A stretch of 64,000 nt of DNA from Archivesica marissinica (taxonomy: Eukaryota; Mollusca; Bivalvia; Venerida; Vesicomyidae), in the NCBI GenBank assembly GCA_014843695.1, contig CM026397.1:48685217-48749216 (forward strand), read 5' to 3'. Made by a program: the position numbers and the translations under genes. Below are positions 37,736 to 48,945 of this stretch, one piece after another (position 1 is the first letter of the stretch; the number at the start of each line of letters is the position of its first letter). Under the pieces are notes generated by a model that saw only the letters and a program-made list of their open reading frames with translations, searched no databases and was not told the origin of the DNA.

Positions 37736-39722
37736 GCCAAGCAATGTTGTATCATTGTCCAAGCAATGTTGTATCATTGTCCAAGCAGTGTTGTATCATT
37801 GTCCAAGCAATGTTATATCGTTGTCCAAGCAGTGTTGTATCATTGTCCAAGCAATGTTGTATCATTGTCCAAGCAATGTATCATTGTCCAAGCAGTGTTG
37901 TATCATTGTCCAAGCAATGTTGTATCATTGTCCAAGCAGTGTTGTATCATTGTCCAAGCAATGTTGTATCATTGTCCAAGCAGTGTTGTATCACTGTCCA
38001 AGCAGTGTTGTATCATTGTCCCAGCAATGTTGTATCATTGTCCAAGCAATGTTGTATCAAAAACAGTATCATTGTCCCAGCAATGTTGTATCATTGTCCA
38101 AGCAATGTTGTATCATTGTCCAAGCAATGTTGTATCGTTGTCCAAGCAGTGTTGTATCATTGTCCAAGCAATGTTGTATCATTGTCCCAGCAATGTTGTA
38201 TCATTGTCCAAGCAATGTTGTATCATTGTCCAAGCAATGTATCATTGTCCAAGCAATGTTGTATCATTGTCCAAGCAGTGTTGTATCACTGTCCAAGCAG
38301 TGTTGTATCATTGTCCCAGCAATGTTGTATCATTGTCCCAGCAATGTTGTATCATTGTCCAAGCAATGTTGTATCATTGTCCAAGCAATGTTGTATCATT
38401 GTCCAAGCAATGTTGTATCATTGTCCAAGCAATGTTGTATCATTGTCCAAGCAATGTTGTATCAAAAACAGTATCATTGTCCCAGCAATGTTGTATCATT
38501 GTCCAAGCAATGTTGTATCAAAAACAGTATCATTGTCCCAGCAATGTTGTATCATTGTCCAAGCAATGTTGTATTGTCCAAGCAATGTTGTATCATTGTC
38601 CAAGCAATGTTGTATCATTGTCCAAGCAATGTTGTATCATTGTCCAAGCAATGTTGTATCATTGTCCAAGCAATGTTGTATCATTGTCCAAGCAGTGGAA
38701 GTCGTGATAGTGCAGTGGATGCGCGTTCGCTTCAGGTGCGAAAGGTCCGGAGTTCGATCCCCACTGGAGCCGTTACGATTGTGCCCTTAGGCAAGGCATT
38801 TAAATTCCACATTGCCTCTTCTCTCTCCCTCGTGGCGATGGATTCCATCAGTAATGAGGTCTCGAGAGTGATTTATATAAGTTGAAATAACTTGTTTCGC
38901 AATCGAGCTAAAATAAATTTGTATAAACTAAGCAATGTTGTATCATTGTCCAAGCAATGTTGTATCATTGTCCAAGCAATGTTGTATCATTGTCCAAGCA
39001 ATGTTGTATTATTGCCCAAGCAATGTATTATTGCCCAAGCAATGTTGTATTATTGCCCAAGCAATGTATTATTGCCCAAGCAATGTTCTATCATTGTCCA
39101 AGCAATGTTGTATTATTGCCCAAGCAATGTATTATTGCCCAAGCAATGTTGTATCATTGTCCAAGCAATGTTGTATTGTCCAAGCAATGTTGTATCATTG
39201 TCCAAGCAATGTTGTATCATTGTCCAAGCAATGTTGTATTATTGCCCAAGCAATGTTGTATCATTGTCCAAGCAATGTTGTATCATTGTCCAAGCAATGT
39301 TGTATTATTGCCCAAGCAATGTTGTATCATTGTCCAAGCAATGTTGTATTATTGCCCAAGCAATGTATTATTGCCCAAGCAATGTTGTATCATTGTCCAA
39401 GCAATGTTGTATCATTGTCCAAGCAATGTTGTATCATTGTCCAAGCAATGTTGTATCATTGTCCAAGCAATGTTGTATCATTGTCCAAGCAATGTTGTAT
39501 CATTGTCCAAGCAATGTTGTATCATTGTCCAAGCAATGTTGTATCATTGTCCAAGCAATGTTGTATCATTGTCCAAGCAATGTTGCATCATTGTCCAAGC
39601 AATGTTGCATCATTGTCCAAGCAATGTTGTATCCACCAAGCAATGTTGTATCATTGTCCAAGCAATGTTGTATCATTGTCCAAGCAATGTTGTATCATTA
39701 TCCAAGCAATGTTGTATCATTG
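37736..39722. repeat. 22-bp minisatellite interrupted by a SINE
   Basis: Units are aagcaatgttgtatcattgt plus cc, with variants aagcagtg, cccagcaatg and (right half) tattattgcc. Three inserts of tcaaaaacag occur in the left half. The SINE at 38694-38927 splits the array. Plus-strand open frames (CCIIVQAMLYHCPSNVVSLS-type) span it in all frames because the unit lacks plus-strand stops. Confidence 0.97.
38694..38927 (+). mobile_element. SINE family B, copy 2 (inserted in the 22-bp array)
   Basis: Same structure as 22436-22668, with B box ggagttcgatcccc closer to consensus. The array resumes with aagcaatg directly after the tail, and aagc precedes the head, giving a weak 4-5-bp target duplication. 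It is absent from all other units, so it inserted after the array had formed. Confidence 0.9.
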
Positions 39723-39739
39723 GCCATCTGAATAGCTGT

Positions 39740-40010
39740 GCAGTTGATATATGGTTGCAAAATAGGGGAAAATATCGACATACAATGAGAAACATTAGTC
39801 AGTTACTGCCCCTGAATATCGAGTATGTTGGTCCTCTTAATTGGTTTCCTCTGTTTTTATCGTTGTTTCATTTGCACCACATGCTATGCATTTTCATAGC
39901 TTATAATTATTAAATCATTCAGTCTCGGGAGATAACCTACAGCATATCCAACGAATACTGTATGAATTGGTTATCAATTAATTAACATGATTTTGATAAA
40001 ATTACGTTTT
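39740..40010. repeat. Dispersed about 270-bp repeat, inverted partner at 50740-51010
   Basis: agtcagttactgcccctgaa, cctcttaattggtttcctct and tacagcatatccaacgaata all appear in the same order on the opposite strand at 50740-51010. The element class is unknown. It flanks the right end of the 22-bp array. Confidence 0.75.
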
Positions 40011-40389
40011 ATCCTATCGCAACATCTGTTTAGAAAACAACAGTAAAAGCAAAGGATTCGTCTACTTTATAGCATCATACAGAATTTTGAATAATATTGA
40101 TTTGGTGTCGTATTTGTCAACAAAGATAAATGCTGCCTGCTGTCTGTATTCCAATAATATACAGACCCTGCGTGGGTTCTGGCGTCATTCTAACAGAACA
40201 GCTCGACATAATTCAAGAATGTTTGCTACAAGGCCATCACACGGCCTCTGAAGTTGATTGGTTGTAATCGTGTATACGACGATCATTTATCCCACATTGT
40301 TGTGCATTTACAGCTGGTTTCCTGCAAAGGAACCAATCCTTCACCGAAGCCAGTGGTTCTGCCGAGGTACGCATCCGGCATTGCCATTA

Positions 40390-40435
40390 GTCAAAATCAC
40401 TATCGAGACCTCATTTCTGATGGAATCCATCGCCA
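40390..40435 (-). mobile_element. SINE family B fragment
   Basis: The reverse complement reads ggcgatggattccatcagaa, then atgaggtctcgatagtga, matching the body of family B. Head and tail are absent. Confidence 0.7.
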
Positions 40436-40512
40436 AATATGCCGGCATTGCCATTAGATGTTTAGACATCATCTATGAAGTCATGGTACAGAATGTAATA
40501 ACATTTGCTCGA

Positions 40513-41313
40513 CAGCAATATACACATCCTAGTCCAGTGAGTGAGCGAGCATTGTAGTCCAATTAGCGAGGCAGCAATATACACATCCTAGTCCAGTGAG
40601 TGAGCAAGCATTGTAGTCCAATTAGTGAGGCAGCAATATACACATCCTAGTCCAGTGAGCGAGCGAGCATTGTAGTCCAATTAGCGAGGCAGCAACATAC
40701 ACATCCTAGTCCAGTGAGCGAGCATTGTAGTCCAATTAGCGAGGCAGCAATATACACATCCTAGTCCAGTGAGCGAGCATTGTAGTCCAATTAGCGAGGC
40801 TGCAATATACACATCCTAGTCCAGTGAGCGAGCGTTGTAGCCCAATTAGCGAGGCAGCAACATACACATCCTAGTCCAGTGAGCGAGGCAGCAATATACA
40901 CATCCTAGTCCAGTGAGTGAGCATTGTAGTCCAATTAGCGAGGCAGCAATATACACATCCTAGTCCAGTGAGTGAGTGAGTGAGCAAGCAAGCATTGTAG
41001 TCCAATTAGCAAGGCAGCAATATACACATCCTAGTCCAGTGAGTGAGCAAGCATTGTAGTCCAATTAGCAAGGCAGCAATATACACATCCTAGTCCAGTG
41101 AGTGAGCAAGCATTGTAGTCCAATTAGCGAGACAGCAATATACACATCCTAGTCCAGTGAGTGAGCAAGCATTGTAGTCCAATTAGCGAGACAGCAATAT
41201 ACACATCCTAGTCCAGTGAGTGAGCAAGCATTGTAGTCCAATTAGCAAGGCAACAATATACACATCCTAGTCCAGTGAGTGAGCAAGCATTGTAGTCCAA
41301 TTAGCGAGACAGC
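40513..41313. repeat. About 59-bp minisatellite of variable unit length
   Basis: About 14 units with cagcaatatacacatcctag, tccagtgagtgag and gcattgtagtccaattagcg. Length varies through gtga/gcga/gcaa tetranucleotide gains and losses. Confidence 0.93.
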
Positions 41314-41380
41314 TAGCCAGCAACATCATCGTGCATAGCATCAGGAAACCAACTGTAGGACGGCAATATTCCCGGTCATA

Positions 41381-44300
41381 AACTGTATGTGAGTGCCCCG
41401 TGTCGTGTTGTTTGTACTGTATGCGAGTGCCCCGTGTCGTGTCGTTTGTACTATATGCGAGTGCCCAGTGTCCTATTGTTTGTACTGTATGCGAGTGCCC
41501 TGTGTCCTGTTGTTTGTACTGTATGCGAGTGCCCAGTTGCTTGTACTGTATGCGAGTGCCCTGTTGTTTGTACTGTATGCGAGTGTCCTGTTGTTTGTAC
41601 TGTATGCAAGTGCCCTGTTGTTTGTACTGTATGCGAGTGCCCCATGTCCTGTTGTTTGTACTGTATGCGAGTGCCCCGTTGTTTGTACTGTATGCGAGTG
41701 CCCCATGTCCTGTTGTTTGTACTGTATGTGAGTGCCCAGTGTCCTGTTGTTTGTACTGTATGCGAGTGCCCTGTTGTTTTTACTGTATGCGAGTGCCCCG
41801 TGTCGTGTTGTTTGTACTGTATGCGAGTGCCCAGTGTCCTGTTGTTTGTACTGTATGTGAGTGCCCAGTTGTTTGTACTGTATGCGAGTGCCCAGTGTCC
41901 TGTTGTTTGTACTGTATGTGAGTGCCCCCATGTCCTGTTGTTTGTACTGTATGTGAGTGCCCCCATGTCCTGTTGTTTGTACTGTATGTGAGTGCCCAGT
42001 GTCCTGTTGTTTGTACTGTATGTGAGTGCCCAGTGTCCTGTTGTTTGTACTGTATGTGAGTGCCCAGTGTCCTGTTGTTTGTACTGTATGTGAGTGCCCC
42101 CATGCCCCGTTGTTTGTACTGTATGCGAGTGCCCCATGTCCTGTTGTTTGTACTGTATGTGAGTGCCCCCATGCCCCGTTGTTTGTACTGTATGCGAGTG
42201 CCCCATGTCCTGTTGTTTGTACTGTATGTGAGTGCCCAGTGTCCTGTTGTTTGTACTGTATGCGAGTGCCCAGTGTCCTGTTGTTTGTACTGTATGCGAG
42301 TGCCCAGTGTCCTGTTGTTTGTACTGTATGCGAGTGCCCAGTGTCCTGTTGTTTGTACTGTATGTGAGTGCCCCCATGTCCTGTTGTTTGTACTGTATGT
42401 GAGTGCCCCCATGTCCTGTTGTTTGTACTGTATGTGAGTGCCCAGTGTCCTGTTGTTTGTACTGTATGCGAGTGCCCTGTTGTTTGTACTGTATGCGAGT
42501 GCCCCCCCCCCATGTCCTGTTGTTTGTACTGTATGTGAGTGCCCCCATGTCCCGTTGTTGTACTGTATGCGAGTGCCCCGTGTCGTGTTGTTTGTACTGT
42601 ATGCGAGTGCCCCGTTGTGTGTACTGTATGCGAGTGCCCCGTGTCGTGTTGTTTGTACTGTATGCGAGTGCCCCCATGTCCTGTTGTGTGTACTGTATGC
42701 GAGTGCCCAGTGTCCTGTTGTTTGTACTGTATGCGAGTGCCCCGTGTTGTTTGTACTGTATGCGAGTGCCCCATGTCCTGTTGTTTGTACTGTATGTGAG
42801 TGCCCTGTTGTTTGTACTGTATGCGAGTGCCCTGTTGTTTGTACTGTATGCGAGTGCCCTGTTGTTTGTATTGTATGCGAGTGTCCTGTTGTTTGTACTG
42901 TATGCGAGTGCCCTGTTGTTTGTATTGTATGCGAGTGCCCTGTGTCCTGTTGTTTGTATTGTATGCGAGTGCCCTGTTGTTTGTATTGTATGCGAGTGCC
43001 CTGTGTCCTGTTGTTTGTACTGTATGCGAGTGCCCAGTTGCTTTTACTGTATGCGAGTGCCACGTGTACTGTATGCGAGTGCCCTGTTGTTTGTACTGTA
43101 TGCGAGTGCCCCATGCCCCGTTGTTTGTACTGTATGCGAGTGCCCCGTGTCCTGTTGTTTGTACTGTATGTGAGTGCCCCCATGTCCCGTTGTTTGTACT
43201 GTATGTGAGTGCCCAGTGTCCTGTTGTTTGTACTGTATGTGAGTGCCCCCATGTCCTGTTGTTTGTACTGTATGTGAGTGCCCCCATGTCCTGTTGTTTG
43301 TACTGTATGTGAGTGCCCAGTGTCCTGTTGTTTGTACTGTATGTGAGTGCCCAGTGTCCTGTTGTTTGTACTGTATGTGAGTGCCCAGTGTCCTGTTGTT
43401 TGTACTGTATGTGAGTGCCCCCATGCCCCGTTGTTTGTACTGTATGCGAGTGCCCCATGTCCTGTTGTTTGTACTGTATGTGAGTGCCCCCATGCCCCGT
43501 TGTTTGTACTGTATGCGAGTGCCCCGTGTCCTGTTGTTTGTACTGTATGTGAGTGCCCCATGTCCTGTTGTTTGTACTGTATGTGAGTGCCCAGTGTCCT
43601 GTTGTTTGTACTGTATGCGAGTGCCCTGTTGTTTGTACTGTATGCGAGTGCCCCCATGCCCCGTTGTTGTACTGTATGTGAGTGCCCAGTGTCCTGTTGT
43701 TTGTACTGTATGCGAGTGCCCTGTTGTTTGTACTGTATGTGAGTGCCCCCATGTCCCGTTGTTTGTACTGTATGCGAGTGCCCTGTTGTTTGTACTGTAT
43801 GCGAGTGCCCCCATGCCCCGTTGTTGTACTGTATGCGAGTGCCCCGTGTCGTGTTGTTTGTACTGTATGCGAGTGCCCCCATGTCCTGTTGTGTGTACTG
43901 TATGTGAGTGCCCAGTGTCCTGTTGTTTGTACTGTATGCGAGTGCCCTGTTGTTTGTACTGTATGCGAGTGCCCCCATGCCCCGTTGTTGTACTGTATGT
44001 GAGTGCCCAGTGTCCTGTTGTTTGTACTGTATGCGAGTGCCCTGTTGTTTGTACTGTATGTGAGTGCCCCCATGTCCCGTTGTTTGTACTGTATGCGAGT
44101 GCCCTGTTGTTTGTACTGTATGCGAGTGCCCCCATGCCCCGTTGTTGTACTGTATGCGAGTGCCCCGTGTCGTGTTGTTTGTACTGTATGCGAGTGCCCC
44201 GTTGTGTGTACTGTATGCGAGTGCCCCGTGTCGTGTTGTTTGTACTGTATGCGAGTGCCCCCATGTCCTGTTGTGTGTACTGTATGCGAGTGCCCAGTGT

Positions 44301-44987
44301 CCTGTTGTTTGTACTGTATGCGAGTGCCCCGTGTCGTGTTGTTTGTACTGTATGCGAGTGCCCCATGTCCTGTTGTTTGTACTGTATGTGAGTGCCCTGT
44401 TGTTTGTACTGTATGCGAGTGCCCTGTTGTTTGTACTGTATGCGAGTGCCCTGTTGTTTGTATTGTATGCGAGTGTCCTGTTGTTTGTACTGTATGCGAG
44501 TGCCCTGTTGTTTGTATTGTATGCGAGTGCCCTGTGTCCTGTTGTTTGTATTGTATGCGAGTGCCCTGTTGTTTGTATTGTATGCGAGTGCCCTGTGTCC
44601 TGTTGTTTGTACTGTATGCGAGTGCCCAGTTGCTTTTACTGTATGCGAGTGCCCTGTTGTTTGTACTGTATGCGAGTGCCCCATGCCCCGTTGTTTGTAC
44701 TGTATGCGAGTGCCCCGTGTCCTGTTGTTTGTACTGTATGTGAGTGCCCCCATGTCCCGTTGTTTGTACTGTATGTGAGTGCCCAGTGTCCTGTTGTTTG
44801 TACTGTATGTGAGTGCCCCCATGTCCTGTTGTTTGTACTGTATGTGAGTGCCCCCATGTCCTGTTGTTTGTACTGTATGTGAGTGCCCAGTGTCCTGTTG
44901 TTTGTACTGTATGTGAGTGCCCAGTGTCCTGTTGTTTGTACTGTATGTGAGTGCCCTGTTGTTTGTACTGTATGTGAGTGCCCCGTT
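41381..44987. repeat. 34-bp minisatellite, 3.6 kb, with kilobase-scale block duplication
   Basis: Units of 24 or 34 bp: tgtttgtactgtatgcgagt plus gccc, with or without an extra gtgtcctgt block. The variant strings starting at 42800 and 44392 match over about 240 bp (offset near 1,592), and those at 42060 and 43381 match over about 200 bp (offset near 1,321). Large blocks were therefore duplicated. Open frames on both strands are artefacts. Confidence 0.96.
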
Positions 44988-45712
44988 ATTTATGCCAACA
45001 ATTTTAATAAGACGCATTGTGTGAACATTAATTTCATTACTATTCCGAATTGCCATTAAAAATATTAAAAGTGGATTTCATTACTTGAAAACGTTGGTAA
45101 TACTTGTATTCCTGTTAAAAATGAATACGACATTTGGTGTGTGTGTGTGTGTGTGTGCGTGTGTGCGTGCGTGCGTGTGGTGGTCAGGCTGCGCTTGCGT
45201 GTGTGGTGATGGTAGGGCCGTGCGTGTGTGGTGATGGTAGGGCCGCGCGTGTGTCAAAGTGGCCATACTTGTTATTCCTGTTCAAAATGAATACGACATT
45301 TCATAAATACTTTTTTCCTCCCACCTATTCTCCTTTACATCACAAAAATGAACATGGTAGCCGTGTGTGTGGATGTGGTCAGGCTGCACGTGGAGGTGGT
45401 CTTAAGTCATAATAAAATACAACTTTCATAATCATATATAAATGTTTTATTTATACTATATACAATAATGCCATGTATTTAACTGGTCAAACGACCAACG
45501 CCGCGGCCTACAAGTTTAACAATATATGCACCATGTCATTCATGAGCTGGTCGGGCGATTAATACGGTAAGTAATCTGTAGACAAATATAACTGACCCAT
45601 GTACTAAATCCAAGGATGTATTCAAGAATTCCAAAAACGGTTCTAAGTCCAATCCCTGTGATTTAGTTACAAAAATATAACTTCAGCACAAAACTTAAAT
45701 AGACCAACTTTC
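44988..45712. other. Intergenic sequence with a GT-rich microsatellite and a duplication
   Basis: A (gt)n/(gc) tract is at 45138-45250. The segment tgaatacgacattt recurs at 45121 and 45287, bracketing the tract, and tgtggtgatggtagggccg is tandemly duplicated near 45210. No gene is supported. Confidence 0.65.
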
Positions 45713-45890
45713 TCCAAATTTACATGTATTTCTCCTTCAACCTCGGTAAAGCTACATGTATTTCTCCTTCAACCTCGGTAAAGCTACATGTATTTCTCCT
45801 TCAACCTCGGTAAAGCTACATGTATTTCTCCTTCAACCTCGGTAAAGCTACATGTATTTCTCCTTCAACCTCGGTAAAGCTACATGCATT
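45713..45890. repeat. 32-bp minisatellite
   Basis: Five to six copies of ctacatgtatttctccttca plus acctcggtaaag, nearly perfect. Confidence 0.95.
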
Positions 45891-46141
45891 TCCTATTCAG
45901 TAGTATTCAAGAATATACACAGCTTGATACCAAGGACAACATTGAATCATACGAGCATGAAATTTACTAAATCTAATATTATTATAAAGTACATGGGACA
46001 TTTCAGACATTTGTTCATTTTCAAACATACCAACGGCATGTATTATTGCCCTATAAATATACGATATATAGCCATGATGCATATCCTGCAGTCCTGGGCA
46101 AATACGCGACAGTTTATGAACTAATTCACATACCAGCCTTT

Positions 46142-46208
46142 GTATCGAGGGTGGAGTGGTTGGGTTATAATACAATGTACTATACCCCACCCACTCCATC
46201 CTCAATAC
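46142..46208. repeat. Cruciform-like palindrome
   Basis: gtatcgagggtggagtggtt pairs with ccactccatcctcaatac in an almost spacer-free palindrome of about 67 bp. It may be a miniature element or a former inverted terminal pair. Confidence 0.7.
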
Positions 46209-46556
46209 ACAAGAGTAATCCAGCTGTGATAAATTGTAATCGAGTGTAGGGCAAGTCGATAATCTGATGTATATGGTTCGTTATTTAATGGGATATGAGT
46301 GATGGGTGATATTATGGTATGTTTAAAGTATATGGAAATCTTTGCACAGGTTATGACGGGGAGTATTTTTCATTCTGGTTCAATGAGCAGTGAAATCAAT
46401 GCTGGTTATAATGATCCAAAAATAACTTAATGGCAGAAATGTTTGGGGAAATGAGAGAAATGAAAATGTTTACCAGTATATATATAGTAACCAAACGTGA
46501 TATGAATTATGATATTACACCTCTAAAATACTTCCACTTTAACAAATGTATACAAC

Positions 46557-48124
46557 TATATCATACACTGTACATATATATCATGCACTGTACACATATA
46601 TCATACACTGTACATATATATCATGCACTGTACACATATATCATACACTGTACACATATATCATACACTGTACACATATATCATACATACACTGTACACA
46701 TATATCATACATACACTGTACACATATATCATACACTGTACACATATATCATGCACTGTACACATATATCATACACTGTACATATATATCATGCACTGTA
46801 CACATATATCATACACTGTACACATATATCATACATACACTGTACACATATATCATACACTGTACACATATATCATACACTGTACACATATATCATACAC
46901 TGTACACATATATCATACATACACTGTACACATATATCATACATACACTGTACACATATATCATACATACACTGTACACATATATCATACATACACTGTA
47001 CACATATATCATACATACACTGTACACATATATCATACACTGTACACATATATCATACACTGTACACATATATCATACACTGTACACACATATCATACAC
47101 TGTACACATATATCATACACTGTACACATATATCATGCACTGTACACATATATCATGCACTGTACATATATGTCATACACTGTACACATATATCATGCAC
47201 TGTACATATATGTCATACACTGTACACATATATCATACACTGTACATATATATCATACACTGTACATATATATCATGCACTGTACACATATATCATGCAC
47301 TGTACACATATATCATACACTGTACACATATATCATGCACTGTACACATATATCATGCACTGTACACATATATCATGCACTGTACACATATATCATACAC
47401 TGTACACATATATCATGCACTGTACATATATATCATACACTGTACATATATATCATACACTGTACATATATATCATACACTGTACACATATATCATGCAC
47501 TGTACACATATATCATGCACTGTACACATATGTCATACACTGTACATATATGTCATACACTGTACACATATATCATACACTGTACACATATATCATACAC
47601 TGTACACATATAGCATGCACTGTACACATATAGCATGCACTGTACACATATATCATGCACTGTACACATATATCATGCACTGTACACATATATCATGCAC
47701 TGTACACATATATCATGCACTGTACACATATATCATGCACTGTACACATATATCATGCACTGTACACATATATCATACCCTGTACACATATATCATACCC
47801 TGTACACATATATCATACCCTGTACATATATATCATGCACTGTACACATATATCATACACTGTACACACATATCATACACTGTACACATATATCATACAC
47901 TGTACACATATATCATACACTGTACACATATATCATACACTGTACACATATATCATACCCTGTACACATATATCATACACTGTACACATATATCATACAC
48001 TGTACACATATATCATACACTGTACACATATATCATACACTGTACACATATATCATACACTGTACACATATATCATACACTGTACACATATATCATACAC
48101 TGTACACATATATCACTCTCTGTA
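46557..48124. repeat. 20-bp minisatellite, about 78 copies
   Basis: Unit acactgtacacatatatcat, with variants gcactg, tacatata, tgtcat and tagcat, and an extra catac in about ten units early on. Three nearly identical plus-strand frames (HCTHISYTVHIYHTLYTYII-type) result from the stop-free unit. Confidence 0.97.
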
Positions 48125-48190
48125 CAAAAGCCAATCATACTAAATATATAGTACAAAAATCATTATTTCACTCAGTCATACTGTAAATAT

Positions 48191-48532
48191 TAGAGTGGTG
48201 GATCCTATGCTAGTGGTATTTTTCTAAGAAACGCCTTTATAAAACAGTACTTGTGCAGATACTGGACTTTCCTTGCGCCTAAGTAATGAAATATGGTATA
48301 CCGTGAGGATAGGTTCACTTCTGGCTGAATTTATACTGCTGTTTACGTATGACATGTCGATAGCCAGCATGGTGACGTAAGTCATGTGATGATGCAACAC
48401 AGCAGCATGTATGGTTTCTTCAAGGTTTAACATTACGTTTTGGGAGAAAAAACCAGAACGGTAAGTTTTTGCTGTTCTTTTATGGGTTGATAATATATGC
48501 AAACTAGCGCGAGCATAGGTTCCACCACTCTA
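48191..48532. mobile_element. 342-bp MITE with TA ends
   Basis: Ends tagagtggtggatcctatgc and gcataggttccaccactcta form about 20-bp inverted repeats with one mismatch; TA at both ends suggests a Tc1/mariner-type target. It lies downstream of the YTHDC1-like stop codon. Confidence 0.85.
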
Positions 48533-48756
48533 TAGTTGTATTTTAGCATTTAGCCACCAGTGATAATGAGAAGATACAGATTTATGGATGGCCATACGTG
48601 AACTAGATGCCAAGTGAACGCCTACCAAAACCACACGTTCACAGCATCAAATCATTCACATTGTGATTTGCGTACCATACATTGCACATTCACACGAAGA
48701 TCATTAAGCACTCTCCAACTCTCATCAAACACGCATCATTCATAAAATATTCTGTC

Positions 48757-48945
48757 TCATCTTCGCTCGCGATGTGGTCTCTCCCTGTGCCGCTCTCTCT
48801 CCCCATCCCGTTCTCTCTCCCGATGTCGGTGCTCACGTTCCCTCTCCCGGTCACGGCTACGGTCCCTCTCGTGCTCTCGGGGACGCGACGAGGATGATCC
48901 CCCTCCGGTTGTGCGCCGTAGGAAGTCCTCCACATCTCTGTCATA
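48757..48945 (-). CDS. YTHDC1: YTHDC1-like terminal coding exon
   Basis: On the minus strand the acceptor catatttcag precedes 48945, and the stop TGA is at 48759-48757. The exon is 189 bp, 62 codons plus stop. It begins YDRDVEDFLRRTTGGGSSSS, continues RPREHERDRSRDRERERE, and ends RERPHRERR. Biased mixed-charge composition across a clean GT/AG-bounded frame argues for real coding sequence. The overlapping open frames at 48690-48992 (-) and 48774-49100 (+) are shadows. Confidence 0.8.
   Translation of the reverse strand, partial: YDRDVEDFLRRTTGGGSSSSRPREHERDRSRDREREREHRHRERERDGERERHRERPHRERR

Noticed and set aside
37692..39913. Cys/Ser-rich repeat proteins of 266-397 residues
   Set aside because: Shadows of the 22-bp minisatellite, open in all plus frames; the end of one frame runs into the SINE.
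41389..45056. Cys-rich repeat proteins on the plus strand and a Thr/Gln/His-rich 866-residue frame on the minus strand
   Set aside because: Both strands are open because the 34-bp unit lacks stops; the composition is purely periodic.
45134..45412. 92-residue frame over the GT tract
   Set aside because: Cys/Val repeats from the (gt)n microsatellite; no homology.
46430..48186. 573-residue HCTHISYTVHIYH repeat protein
   Set aside because: A by-product of the 20-bp array, with equal frames alongside and no gene context.
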